NCBI RefSeq assembly: GCF_038066595.1
Contig: NZ_JBBUTH010000010.1
Coordinates: 62,001-126,000, forward strand
Length of the DNA stretch: 64,000 nucleotides
Source: Pseudaquabacterium inlustre
GTDB lineage: Bacteria; Pseudomonadota; Gammaproteobacteria; Burkholderiales; Burkholderiaceae_C
Direction: 5' to 3'
Under the pieces are notes generated by a model. The model was not told the DNA's origin. It saw nothing but the letters and a program-made list of their open reading frames with translations, and did not search any database. Within the stretch, counting starts at the first letter, position 1, and each line of letters opens with the position of its first letter. The position numbers and the translations under genes were made by a program. This document shows, in pieces, positions 17,095-27,589 of the stretch.

Positions 17095-18147
17095 ATGAGC
17101 GACGACCTGCCCCTGGGCCGGCTGGAAGACCTGCCTGCCGACTATGTGGATGCGCTGCGCGCACTGAATCTGGTGCCGCTGTGGCCCAGCCTGCGCGCGG
17201 TGTTGCCGCCGGCCAGGCCGCGCCCGGCCACGCAGGCCACGCACTGGTCGTACCAGGCGCTGCGCCCGCTGCTGCTGCGCGCGGGCGAACTGACGCCGAT
17301 CGAGAAGGCCGAGCGCCGCGTGCTGGTGCTGGCCAACCCCGGCCACGGGCTGGAGAACATGAAGGCCAGCCCGGCCATGTACCTGGGCATGCAGCTGCTG
17401 CTGCCCGGTGAATGGGCCCCCAGCCACCGCCACACGCCCAACGCCGTGCGCATGGTGGTGGAGGGCGAGGGCGCCTGGACCACGGTGGACGGCGAGAAGT
17501 GCCCGATGTCGCGCGGCGACCTGATCCTCACGCCCACCGGCCTGTGGCACGAGCATGGCCACGACGGCAGCGCGCCCGTGGTGTGGCTGGATGTGCTGGA
17601 CCTGCCGCTGGTCTACTACATGGAGGCCAGCTACCACGTCAACGGCACGCGCCAAGCGCAGCGCAGTGAACGTGGCGACCGCGCCTACACCCGTGGCGGC
17701 ATGGTGCCCACGCCGGTGTTCGGCCGTGCCGGCAAGCGCTACCCGATGCTGCGCTACCCCTGGGCCGAGGCGCGCGCGGCGCTGCTGGCGCTGGCCGAGG
17801 ACCAGCCGGCGCTTGAATCGGTGCAGATCACCTACGTGAACCCCGAGACCGGCGAGGACGCCGAGAACATCCTGGGCTTCCACGCGCTGATGCTGCGCCC
17901 GGGCCAGACGCTCACCTTGCCGGCCCGCTCGCCGGCCCAGGTGTTCCACCTGATCGAGGGCAGCGTGGACGTGCAGGTGGCCACCGACACGCCTAAGGCC
18001 TTCACGCTGGCCGAGGCCGACACCTGCTGCGCACCCGGCTACACGCCGGTGACGCTGCGCAACCGCGCCGCCCAGGCGCCAGCCTTCGTGTTCGTGGCCG
18101 ACGAGTCGCCGCTGCACCGCAAGCTGGGCGTCTACGAGACGCGCTGA
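17095..18147 (+). CDS. Gentisate 1,2-dioxygenase
   Basis: Bicupin ring-cleavage dioxygenase of 350 residues that opens gentisate to maleylpyruvate with Fe(II) and oxygen. The N-terminal cupin has HRH (H111, H113) in SHRHTPNA and a following TPTGLWHEHGHD motif (H152, H154), which should supply the iron ligands. A second cupin half lies at ~240-335 (PAQVFHLIEGSVDVQV). The ATG at 17095 follows GAGAAC; an upstream in-frame start reads into the promoter. It is the first gene of an operon with a fumarylpyruvate hydrolase and a Bug receptor. Salicylate-like substrates of related enzymes cannot be excluded. Confidence 0.93.
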   Translation: MSDDLPLGRLEDLPADYVDALRALNLVPLWPSLRAVLPPARPRPATQATHWSYQALRPLLLRAGELTPIEKAERRVLVLANPGHGLENMKASPAMYLGMQLLLPGEWAPSHRHTPNAVRMVVEGEGAWTTVDGEKCPMSRGDLILTPTGLWHEHGHDGSAPVVWLDVLDLPLVYYMEASYHVNGTRQAQRSERGDRAYTRGGMVPTPVFGRAGKRYPMLRYPWAEARAALLALAEDQPALESVQITYVNPETGEDAENILGFHALMLRPGQTLTLPARSPAQVFHLIEGSVDVQVATDTPKAFTLAEADTCCAPGYTPVTLRNRAAQAPAFVFVADESPLHRKLGVYETR

Positions 18148-18187
18148 ATCCACTCATCTCCACTCTGTCCGTCCGCACGCTTCGCCA

Positions 18188-18916
18188 ATGAGCACCACCT
18201 TCCTCTGGGCCCCGCCCGCCATCGTCTCGCTGCCGGTGCAGGGCCGCAGCGAACGCCTGCCCGTCAACCGCGTGTTCTGCGTGGGCCGCAACTACCACGC
18301 GCATGCGGTGGAGATGGGCAAGCCGGTCGACAAGCGCGTGGAGCGCCCGTTCTACTTCACCAAGTCGCCGCAGGCCGTGGTGGACAGCGGCGCCACCGTG
18401 GCCTACCCGCCCGAGACCGCCGACTTCCACCACGAGATGGAGCTGGTGCTGGTGGTGGGCAAGGCCGGCTTCCGCATCGCGGCCGACCAGGCGCACGAGC
18501 ACATCTACGGCTACGCCTGCGGCCTGGACATGACCCGCCGCGACCTGCAGCTGGTGGCGCGCGACAAGGGCCGCCCCTGGGACCTGGGCAAGGACTTCGA
18601 GCAATCGGCCGTGTGCTCGGCCGTGGTGCCGATGCCCGGCGTGGTGATCGAGCGCGGCGAGATCGCCCTGGCGGTCAACGGCGAGACCCGGCAGCGATCC
18701 GACGTGGACAAGCTGATCTGGAACATCCGCGAGATCCTGGCCGACCTGTCGCTGTTCTACCACCTGCAGCCCGGCGACCTGATCTACACCGGCACGCCCG
18801 AGGGCGTGGGCGCGGTGCGGCCCGGCGACCGCATCACCGGCCATGTGGCCGGCGTGGGCGAGGTGGCCCTGAGCGTGGGCCCGGCCGACGCTGCCGTGGG
18901 CGGGGTGGCCGCATGA
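18188..18916 (+). CDS. Fumarylacetoacetate-hydrolase family protein, probable fumarylpyruvate hydrolase
   Basis: A 242-residue FAH-fold enzyme. It has the FCVGRNYHAHAVEMG start motif, the metal-binding Glu pair region HHEMELVLVVGK (~residues 80-90), GYACGLDMTRRDLQ and GTPEGVGAV near the end. In the gentisate pathway the equivalent enzyme splits fumarylpyruvate to fumarate and pyruvate. It lies 40 bp after the dioxygenase and overlaps the next gene by 4 bp. No maleylpyruvate isomerase is present here; either it is elsewhere or maleylpyruvate is hydrolysed directly. Confidence 0.9.
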   Translation: MSTTFLWAPPAIVSLPVQGRSERLPVNRVFCVGRNYHAHAVEMGKPVDKRVERPFYFTKSPQAVVDSGATVAYPPETADFHHEMELVLVVGKAGFRIAADQAHEHIYGYACGLDMTRRDLQLVARDKGRPWDLGKDFEQSAVCSAVVPMPGVVIERGEIALAVNGETRQRSDVDKLIWNIREILADLSLFYHLQPGDLIYTGTPEGVGAVRPGDRITGHVAGVGEVALSVGPADAAVGGVAA

Positions 18917-19962
18917 CGCGCGCCGCAGGGGAGCGCGGGTCGCGCATGTCGCGCGTGGCGCCCGCCGGGCGCCGCCATTGGCTGGCGGCAGTGGGCCTGG
19001 GCCTGGCGGCCTGGGCCTCGGCCTGGGCGCAGCCGGCCTCGCAGCCGGCCGCGGTGGCCTTTCCCACCCGGCCGGTGAGCCTGGTCACGGCTTTCGCGCC
19101 GGGCAGCGGCCCCGATGCGGTGCTGCGCCTGGTGGCCGACAAGCTGGGCCGGGCCTGGCCCGGCCAGCGCCTGACCGTCGACAACAAGCCCGGTGGCGGG
19201 GGCTTCATCGCCATCGAGGCGGTGCGTCGTGCCGCGCCCGACGGCCACACGCTGCTGCAACTCGACAGCGAGCACCTGGCTGCGCTGCCGCACCTGTACA
19301 AGGCGCGCGGCTTCGAGACGCTGAAGGCCTTCGAGCCGGTGGCGGTGCTGTTCCGCACGCCGTTCCTGGTGGCGGTGGCGGCCGATGCGCCGTGGAAGAC
19401 CGTGGGTGAACTGCTGGCCGCCGCCAAGGCCGCGCCCGACAAGCTGAGCTTCGGCTCCTGGGGCGTGGGCAGTCCCGGCCACCTGGGCGCCGAGCAGATC
19501 GAGCTGCTGACCGGTGCGCAGATGCAGCACGTGCCCTTCCGCGAGGTGTCGCAGCTGTTCACCGCGGTGGGATCGGGCGAGCCGGCCTGGAGCTTCGCGT
19601 CCATCCCGTCCAGCCAGGGCGCTTACAAGGCCGGCAAGCTGCGCTATCTGGCGGTGGCCGCGGCAAAGCGCCTGCCGCAGCTGCCCGAGGTGCCCACCGT
19701 GGGCGAGGCGGGCGGCCCGGCCGGGCTGGAGGTCAACAGCTTCGTGGTGCTGGTGGCGCCGCGTGGCCTGCCGCCGGCGGTGCGCAACGCCATCCACACG
19801 GCCGTGCGCCAGGCCGTGGCCGAGCCCGATGTGCAGGCCCGGTTCCAGACCTTCGCCTTCGAGACCCTGCCCTGGTCGCCCGAGGAGATCGAGCGCCAGG
19901 CGGCGGCCAAGTCCAAGGTCTACGCCGAGCTGGTCAAGCGCAAGGCGATCAGCCTGGATTGA
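18913..19962 (+). CDS. Bug-family (tripartite tricarboxylate transporter) substrate-binding protein
   Basis: A secreted receptor of about 349 residues. It begins with a basic, hydrophobic signal peptide (LAAVGLGLAAWASAWAQ) and has the typical FPTRPVSLVTAFAPGSGPDAVLRL opening and VDNKPGGGG motif of TctC/Bug receptors. Start is either the ATG at 18913, overlapping the previous stop (ATGA), or an ATG at 18946 that gives a cleaner signal peptide; GGGGAG precedes the second. No TctA/TctB membrane genes are adjacent, which is usual for the many orphan Bug receptors of Burkholderiales. Its operon place suggests it binds gentisate or a related aromatic acid, an inference. Confidence 0.92.
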   Translation: MTRAAGERGSRMSRVAPAGRRHWLAAVGLGLAAWASAWAQPASQPAAVAFPTRPVSLVTAFAPGSGPDAVLRLVADKLGRAWPGQRLTVDNKPGGGGFIAIEAVRRAAPDGHTLLQLDSEHLAALPHLYKARGFETLKAFEPVAVLFRTPFLVAVAADAPWKTVGELLAAAKAAPDKLSFGSWGVGSPGHLGAEQIELLTGAQMQHVPFREVSQLFTAVGSGEPAWSFASIPSSQGAYKAGKLRYLAVAAAKRLPQLPEVPTVGEAGGPAGLEVNSFVVLVAPRGLPPAVRNAIHTAVRQAVAEPDVQARFQTFAFETLPWSPEEIERQAAAKSKVYAELVKRKAISLD

Positions 19963-19980
19963 GCGCCGGGACCGGCGCGC

Positions 19981-20886
19981 TCAGGCGCGCCGCAGGCTGG
20001 CCTTGGCCGCGGCCAGCACCGCCCGGCTGAGCCCGTCGACCAGGGCCGACGCAGCGCGCGCATGCTGCCAGTGCAGCGGCACGTCCAGCGGCGTGTCGGG
20101 CACCAGTTCCACCAGCCGGCCGCTGCGCAGGTGGGCGGCCACCAGGCCTTCCTCGTGCAGGCCCCAGCCCATGCCGGCCAGCGCCGCCACCACGAAGGCC
20201 TGGGCCGAGGGCAGCATGTGGCGCGGCAGCTCGACATGGCGCCGGCACAGGCGGCGCACCCAGCGCGCCTGCAGGTCGTCCTTGGTGTCGAACACCAGGC
20301 TGGGCGCCAGCGCCAGCGTGGCGGCGCTGACCCCCGCCGCAAAGTGCCGCGCCACGAAGGCCGGCGTGGCCGCGGCGCGGTAGCGCATGGCGCCCAGCGG
20401 CCGGCTGTTGCAACCGGTGGGTGGCCGCGCCGTGCTGGTGACGGCCGCCAGCACCTGGCCGCTGCGCAGCCATTCGGCGGTGTGGTCCTGGTCGTCCACC
20501 TGCACCTGCACCAGCACCGGCGCCTCGGCCGCAAAGCCGGCCAGCGCCGGCGCGAACCAGGTGGCCAGGCTGTCGGCGTTGACGGCCACCGGCAGTGGCA
20601 CGCGCGTACGGCCGTCGCGGGCCAGCGCGCCCAGTGCCGGCAGGCTGCCATGCAGGTCCTGCTCCAGCAGGCGCACGCGGTCCACGTGCTGGCACAGGCG
20701 CCGGCCGGCCTCGGTGGCGCGGCAGGGCTGGCCACGCACCACCAGCGCGCCGCCCATGCGCTCCTCCAGCACGCGGATGCGCTGCGACACCGCCGAGGGC
20801 GTGACATGCAGCGCCTGCGCCGCCCGCTCGAAGCTGCCCTCGCGCACCACGGCGGCCAGGGCCGCCAGCGCGGCATAGTCCAGCAT
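19981..20886 (-). CDS. argP: LysR-family regulator ArgP (IciA)
   Basis: A 301-residue LysR-type regulator with an N-terminal HTH (ALAAVVREGSFERAAQALHVTPSAVSQRIRVLEE, residues ~8-40) and a C-terminal effector-binding domain. Sequence and the divergent partner, an ArgO/LysE exporter 70 bp away, identify it as ArgP, which activates the exporter in response to arginine and is antagonised by lysine in known systems. The intergenic region is unusually AT-rich with a CTTAAG core, consistent with the regulated promoter. An open frame continues in another phase but has no domain. Confidence 0.9.
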   Translation of the reverse strand: MLDYAALAALAAVVREGSFERAAQALHVTPSAVSQRIRVLEERMGGALVVRGQPCRATEAGRRLCQHVDRVRLLEQDLHGSLPALGALARDGRTRVPLPVAVNADSLATWFAPALAGFAAEAPVLVQVQVDDQDHTAEWLRSGQVLAAVTSTARPPTGCNSRPLGAMRYRAAATPAFVARHFAAGVSAATLALAPSLVFDTKDDLQARWVRRLCRRHVELPRHMLPSAQAFVVAALAGMGWGLHEEGLVAAHLRSGRLVELVPDTPLDVPLHWQHARAASALVDGLSRAVLAAAKASLRRA

Positions 20887-20956
20887 CAGCGTTCCTTCAT
20901 CTGCTTAAGAAGATTGAGTTTGGCTTCATCGGTGCCGGCTGGCAAGCTGCCGACCC

Positions 20957-21613
20957 ATGTTGTCCGATCCCGTGTTGTCCGCTGTGCCGCCCGCTGCGCC
21001 GGCGGTGTTCGTCCAGGCGCTGGCGCTGAGCCTGGGCCTGATCGTGGCCATCGGCGCGCAGAACGCCTTCGTGCTGCGCCAGGGCCTGCGCCGCGAGCAT
21101 GTGGGCAGCGTGGTGGCCTTGTGCGCCGCGGCCGATGCGCTGCTGATCGCCGCCGGCGTGCTGGGCATGGCCCAGGCGCTGGGCCGAAGCCCCCTGCTGG
21201 CGCGCGCGCTGGCGCTGGCCGGTGCGCTGTTCCTGGCCGTGTACGCCTGGCGCGCCTGGCAGCGTGCGCGCAGGCCGCAGCGCCTGGCGGCGGCCGAAAG
21301 CGTGGCCGGCGCATCGCGCGGCGCGGTGCTGGCACAGGCGCTGGCCTTCACCGTGCTGAACCCGCATGTCTACCTCGACACCGTGCTGCTGGTGGGCAGC
21401 ATCGGCGCTCAACAGCCGCAGGCGCTGCGCGGCTGGTTCATCGCCGGGGCCAGTGCCGGCAGCGTGCTGTGGTTCACCGCCTTGGGCTTCGGTGCGCGCT
21501 GGCTGGCGCCGTGGTTCGCACGGCCGCGGGCCTGGCAGCTTCTGGACGGCCTGATCGCGCTGACCATGGCGGTGCTGGCCTTGCTGCTGCTGCGCCACGG
21601 CCTGATGTACTGA
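20957..21613 (+). CDS. argO: LysE/ArgO-type amino-acid exporter
   Basis: A 218-residue inner-membrane protein with five to six hydrophobic segments. It carries the family motif GAQNAFVLRQGL (~residues 34-45) and the conserved LNPHVYLDT motif (~137). LysE-type exporters remove excess basic amino acids such as arginine and lysine. The divergent ArgP gene supports arginine export. The ATG at 20957 has no strong ribosome site. Hydrophobic segments and length match the family, and nothing appears truncated. Confidence 0.93.
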   Translation: MLSDPVLSAVPPAAPAVFVQALALSLGLIVAIGAQNAFVLRQGLRREHVGSVVALCAAADALLIAAGVLGMAQALGRSPLLARALALAGALFLAVYAWRAWQRARRPQRLAAAESVAGASRGAVLAQALAFTVLNPHVYLDTVLLVGSIGAQQPQALRGWFIAGASAGSVLWFTALGFGARWLAPWFARPRAWQLLDGLIALTMAVLALLLLRHGLMY

Positions 21614-21665
21614 GCCGTCGGTGACCGCTGATGCCAGGCACTGCCGAGTGCCTCAGAATGCCGGC

Positions 21666-22655
21666 ATGAACGATCGCCACCCCACCTCCCGTCGTCAACT
21701 GCTGCAATGGAGCGCCGGTGCCGCGGCGGCGCTGGCCGCCCCGGCGCTGCGGGCGCAGGCCTGGCCCAGCAAGGCCATTCGCTTCGTCGTGCCCTTCGCG
21801 CCGGGCGGCAGTTCGGAGATCGTGGCGCGCAGCACGGCGCTGGAGCTCAGCCGCCAGCTGGGCCAGAGCGTGTACGTGGAGAACAAGCCCGGTGGCGCCG
21901 GCAACGTGGCCATGCAGGAGGTGGCGCGTGCCGACGACCAGCACACGCTGATCCTGGGCCACATCGGCACGCTGGCGGTCAACCCATACATCTTCGACAA
22001 GCTGCCCTACGACCCCAACAAGGACTTCCGCCCGATCTCGCTGCTGGCCAAGGTGCCCAGCCTGTATCTGGTGCATCCCAGCCTGCCGGTGAAGAACCTG
22101 CGCGAGCTGATCGCTTACGCCAGGAAGAACCCGGGCAAGCTGAGCTACGGCTCGGCCGGCAACGGCAGCGCGGGCCACCTGGCGATGGAGTACCTGAAGA
22201 TGGTCAGCGAGACCTTCATGCTGCATGTGCCCTACCGCGGCACCGGCCCGCAGCTGACCGACCTGCTGGCCGGCCGGCTCGATGCCGCCTCGGTGGGCGC
22301 GCCGGCGGTGATGCAGTTCATCCACAGCGGCAAGCTGCGCTGCGTGGCCACCGGCACCACCCAGCGCCTGGCGCAGCTGCCCGACGTGCCCACCGTGGCC
22401 GAGCAGGGCTTCCCCGGCTTCGAGATGACGCAGTGGTACGGCCTGCTGGCCCCGGCCTCGCTGCCGCAGGCCGCGGCCGACCGCCTGGCCACGGCCGCGG
22501 CCGCTGCGGTGCGCATGCCGGCCACGGTGGAGCGCCTGAACGGCGACGCCGCGATGGCCATCGGCAACACGCCGGCCGAGTTTGCCAAGTTCATCGCGGT
22601 GGAGCAGCAGCGCTGGAAGGCGGTGGTGGCGCGCGCGAAGATCAAGCCCGACTGA
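21666..22655 (+). CDS. Bug-family (tripartite tricarboxylate transporter) substrate-binding protein
   Basis: A 329-residue secreted receptor with a twin-Arg-like N-terminus (SRRQLLQWSAGAAAALAAP) and the Bug signature AWPSKAIRFVVPFAPGGSSEIVAR followed by VENKPGGAGNVA. The conserved LSYGSAGNGSAGHLAMEYLK motif is present near the middle. It stands alone, without membrane components, between argO and a histidine kinase. The ligand is unknown; Bug receptors in this order mostly bind carboxylates or aromatic acids. The ATG at 21666 is preferred over a GTG/ATG further up because the signal peptide begins there. Confidence 0.92.
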   Translation: MNDRHPTSRRQLLQWSAGAAAALAAPALRAQAWPSKAIRFVVPFAPGGSSEIVARSTALELSRQLGQSVYVENKPGGAGNVAMQEVARADDQHTLILGHIGTLAVNPYIFDKLPYDPNKDFRPISLLAKVPSLYLVHPSLPVKNLRELIAYARKNPGKLSYGSAGNGSAGHLAMEYLKMVSETFMLHVPYRGTGPQLTDLLAGRLDAASVGAPAVMQFIHSGKLRCVATGTTQRLAQLPDVPTVAEQGFPGFEMTQWYGLLAPASLPQAAADRLATAAAAAVRMPATVERLNGDAAMAIGNTPAEFAKFIAVEQQRWKAVVARAKIKPD

Positions 22656-22768
22656 ACCATGCCCGGCCCGCGCACCGGGCCGGCGCTATGATCGACGGCG
22701 GTCATGGCGCAGTACCTTCTCGGACGGTTCGGCGATGGCCGAACCCGAGGCCAACGCCCGCGCATGCC

Positions 22769-24925
22769 ATGACCGTCCAGCCCCCCCGCGCCGCCGACGA
22801 CGACACGCTGCAAGCCGCCATCGCGGACCCGCGCCGCCTGGCTGCGGTGCGGGCCACCGGCCTGCTGGACACGCCGCCCGAAGACGGCTTCGACCGCCTC
22901 ACGCGCCTGGCCACGCGGCTGATCGGTGCGCCGGTGTCGTTCATGACCCTGGTGGACGAGGCGCGCGATTTCTACAAGAGCCACCATGGCTTCGGCGAGC
23001 CGCTGGCCACCACGCGCCAGCTGGAAGGTCGCACCTTCTGCCACTTCGGCCTGCTGAGCGAAGGGCCGCTGGTGCTCGATGACGTGATGGCCTGGCCGGG
23101 CTTTCGCGAGGTGCCCACGGTGCGCACGCTGGGCATCCGCGCCTATGCCGGTGTGCCCCTGCTGACCGACGACGGCCAGTGCCTGGGCAGCCTCTGCGCG
23201 GTGGATTTCGCGCCGCGCCGCTGGCGCGAGGCGGACATCCTGCTGCTCACCGAGCTGGCCCATGCCGCCACCCGCGAGATGCAGCTGCGCCAGGCGTTGC
23301 ACCGTGCCGAGGCCGCCAACCGGGCCAAGAGCGCGTTCCTGTCCAACGTCAGCCATGAGATCCGCACGCCGATGAACGCCATCATCGGCCTCACGCACCT
23401 GATGCTGCGCGACGGCCGCGATGCGCTGCAGCGCGAGCGCCTGGGCAAGGTGGACCAGGCCTCGCGCCAGCTGCTGCAGGTGATCAACGACGTGCTCGAC
23501 CTGTCGCGCGTCGAGGCCGGCCGCATGCAGCTCGAACGTGCCGACTTCGACCTCGACGAGGTGCTGGCCGCCTGCGTCGAGCAGGTGGCCGGGCCGGCGC
23601 GCGACAAGGGTCTGGAGCTGGTGCTCGACACCGCGCACCTGCCGCGCCGCCTGCGCGGCGATGCGACGCGGCTGCGCCAGGCCCTGATGAACCTGCTGTC
23701 CAACGCGGTCAAGTTCACCCCGCGCGGCTGGGTGCGGCTGCGCGGCCAGCTGCTGCGCGAGCGGGGCGACCAGGTGGAACTGCGCTTCGAGGTGCTGGAC
23801 ACCGGCGAAGGCATCGCGCCCGAGGTGCAGCGCCAGCTGTTCGACGCTTTCGAGCAGGCCGACAACTCGCTCAGCCGGCGCCATGGCGGCACCGGCCTGG
23901 GCCTGACGCTCACGCGCCACCTGGCACGGCTGATGGGTGGGGAGGTGGGCGTGGACAGCCGGCCGGGCCAGGGCAGCCTGTTCTGGTTCAGCGCCTGGCT
24001 GGGCCGCGCCGCCGACCAGGTGCAGGCCGACGAGCCGGTGCGCCTGGCGGGCCTGCGCGCGCTGGTGGTCGACGACCTGCCCGAGGCCCTGGACAGTCTG
24101 AGCAACCAGCTGGCGCTGCTGGGCCTGCGCGTGCATGCGGTGGCCGGTGGGCGGCAGGCCCTGGACGTGGTGCAGGCCCAGGCCGCGCAAGGATGGCGGT
24201 TCGACCTGGTGCTGATCGACTGGCACATGCAGCCGATCGATGGCGGTGCCACGCTGCGCGCTCTGCGTGCGTTGCTGGGCGACGCCATGCCGCCGGCGGT
24301 TCTGCTGTCCACCGGGGACGGCCCGCCACCCGGGCTGACGCAGACGCACGGTCACGGCCAGGGCCCAGGCCAGGGCGCGCGGGGCCCACGCTTCGACGGC
24401 GCCTTGGCCAAGCCGGTGCTGCGGTCGGCGCTGGAGCGCGAGCTCATCCGCCTGCTGCGCGCGCCACCGCGCGTGCCGGCGCCGATGCCCAGCGGCCTGA
24501 CGACAGCCGAAGCCGAACTGCGGCGCCGCCATGCCGGCCGGCGCGTGCTGCTGGCCGAGGACAACCCGATCAACCAGCGCGTGGTGTTCGAGTTGCTGCG
24601 TGCGGTCGGCCTGGAGGTGGTGCTGTGTGACGACGGTGCGCAGGCGCTGGCCCAGCTGTCGCAGCACGCGTTCGACCTGGTGCTGCTGGATGCGCAGATG
24701 CCGGTGATGGACGGTCTGGCGGCCGCGCGGCAGATGCGTCAGATGCAGGCGCCGCAGGGCCTGGCGCTGCCGATCATCGCGATGACGGCCGACGACTTTG
24801 GCGGCGACCGGCAGGCCTGCCTGGCCGCCGGCATGGACGATCAGGTGCCCAAGCCGCTCGACCCCGAGCGCCTGTACCGCGCGCTGCTGCACTGGCTGCC
24901 GGCCACATCGGTCGCAGGCGCCTGA
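22769..24925 (+). CDS. Hybrid sensor histidine kinase with GAF domain and two receiver domains
   Basis: A cytoplasmic signalling protein of about 718 residues. Domain order: GAF-like sensor (~20-165), HisKA with the phospho-acceptor His in FLSNVSHEIRTPMNAI (H196), HATPase (~300-420; N box LLSNAVKF, G boxes DTGEG and GGTGLGL), then a first receiver (LVVDDLPEA, VLIDWHMQP, AKPV) and a second receiver (LLAEDNPIN, VLLDAQMPVMDG, PKPLD). Both receivers keep their Asp and Lys residues. There is no membrane segment, no HPt domain and no neighbouring response regulator, so the output must be elsewhere. Start at the ATG 22769; the frame is open further upstream over the Bug gene. Confidence 0.93.
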   Translation: MTVQPPRAADDDTLQAAIADPRRLAAVRATGLLDTPPEDGFDRLTRLATRLIGAPVSFMTLVDEARDFYKSHHGFGEPLATTRQLEGRTFCHFGLLSEGPLVLDDVMAWPGFREVPTVRTLGIRAYAGVPLLTDDGQCLGSLCAVDFAPRRWREADILLLTELAHAATREMQLRQALHRAEAANRAKSAFLSNVSHEIRTPMNAIIGLTHLMLRDGRDALQRERLGKVDQASRQLLQVINDVLDLSRVEAGRMQLERADFDLDEVLAACVEQVAGPARDKGLELVLDTAHLPRRLRGDATRLRQALMNLLSNAVKFTPRGWVRLRGQLLRERGDQVELRFEVLDTGEGIAPEVQRQLFDAFEQADNSLSRRHGGTGLGLTLTRHLARLMGGEVGVDSRPGQGSLFWFSAWLGRAADQVQADEPVRLAGLRALVVDDLPEALDSLSNQLALLGLRVHAVAGGRQALDVVQAQAAQGWRFDLVLIDWHMQPIDGGATLRALRALLGDAMPPAVLLSTGDGPPPGLTQTHGHGQGPGQGARGPRFDGALAKPVLRSALERELIRLLRAPPRVPAPMPSGLTTAEAELRRRHAGRRVLLAEDNPINQRVVFELLRAVGLEVVLCDDGAQALAQLSQHAFDLVLLDAQMPVMDGLAAARQMRQMQAPQGLALPIIAMTADDFGGDRQACLAAGMDDQVPKPLDPERLYRALLHWLPATSVAGA

Positions 24926-24983
24926 ACGCAGCCCTACGCCGGCGGGCGTGGCTGGCCGGCGGTGCCCGGCCGACGGCGCGGGG

Positions 24984-25340
24984 TCAGGCCAGGGCCAGCA
25001 GCGCCAGCCCCAGCGCTGCCGGCAGCGCCTGGACGTAGAGGATGCGCCGGCTGGCCGTGGCCGCGCCGTACAGCCCGGCCACCAGCACGCACAGCAGGAA
25101 GAACACCTGCACCGGCCGGCCCGCCGCACCCAGCCACAGGCCCCAGAACAGGCCCGCGGCCAGGAAGCCGTTGTACAGGCCCTGGTTGGCGGCGAGCACC
25201 TTGCTGGCGGCAGCGAACTCGGGCGTCAGGCCGAAGGCCTTGTGGCCCTTGGGCGTGTCCCACAGCACCATCTCGAGCACCAGGATGTAGACGTGGATCA
25301 GGCCGACGAGGCCCACGACGATGGCAGCGGCCAGGGACAT
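24984..25340 (-). CDS. DUF1304 membrane protein
   Basis: A 118-residue protein of the DUF1304 family with four membrane segments. The conserved motif LVGLIHVYILVLEMVLWDTPKG (broken here as LVGLIHVY then LEMVLWDTPKG) opens it, and ANQGLYNGFLAAGL follows. Members are putative integral membrane proteins of unknown function. The ATG at 25340 has AGAGAAG upstream; eight extra residues from a longer start look spurious. It stands alone between the histidine kinase and the sigma-54 activator. Confidence 0.85.
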   Translation of the reverse strand: MSLAAAIVVGLVGLIHVYILVLEMVLWDTPKGHKAFGLTPEFAAASKVLAANQGLYNGFLAAGLFWGLWLGAAGRPVQVFFLLCVLVAGLYGAATASRRILYVQALPAALGLALLALA

Positions 25341-25384
25341 GGCGGTACTTCTCTTTCTTCGCAACGGCTGAACAGCCGGCGATG

Positions 25385-27532
<2,148 letters not shown>

Positions 27533-27589
27533 GGGCGGCACGCGCCGCCCGAGAACTGCCACGGCGGCAGGCGGCGCGTGCGGCGCATG

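Noticed and set aside
22769..24925. First receiver domain of the hybrid kinase as a degenerate pseudo-receiver
   Set aside because: It keeps the acidic pair, the phospho-acceptor Asp in VLIDWHMQP and the late Lys, so it is probably functional.
22232..25129. A 965-codon minus-strand open frame across the histidine kinase
   Set aside because: Low-complexity Gln/His/Arg composition and full overlap with a clear sensor kinase; an antisense shadow.
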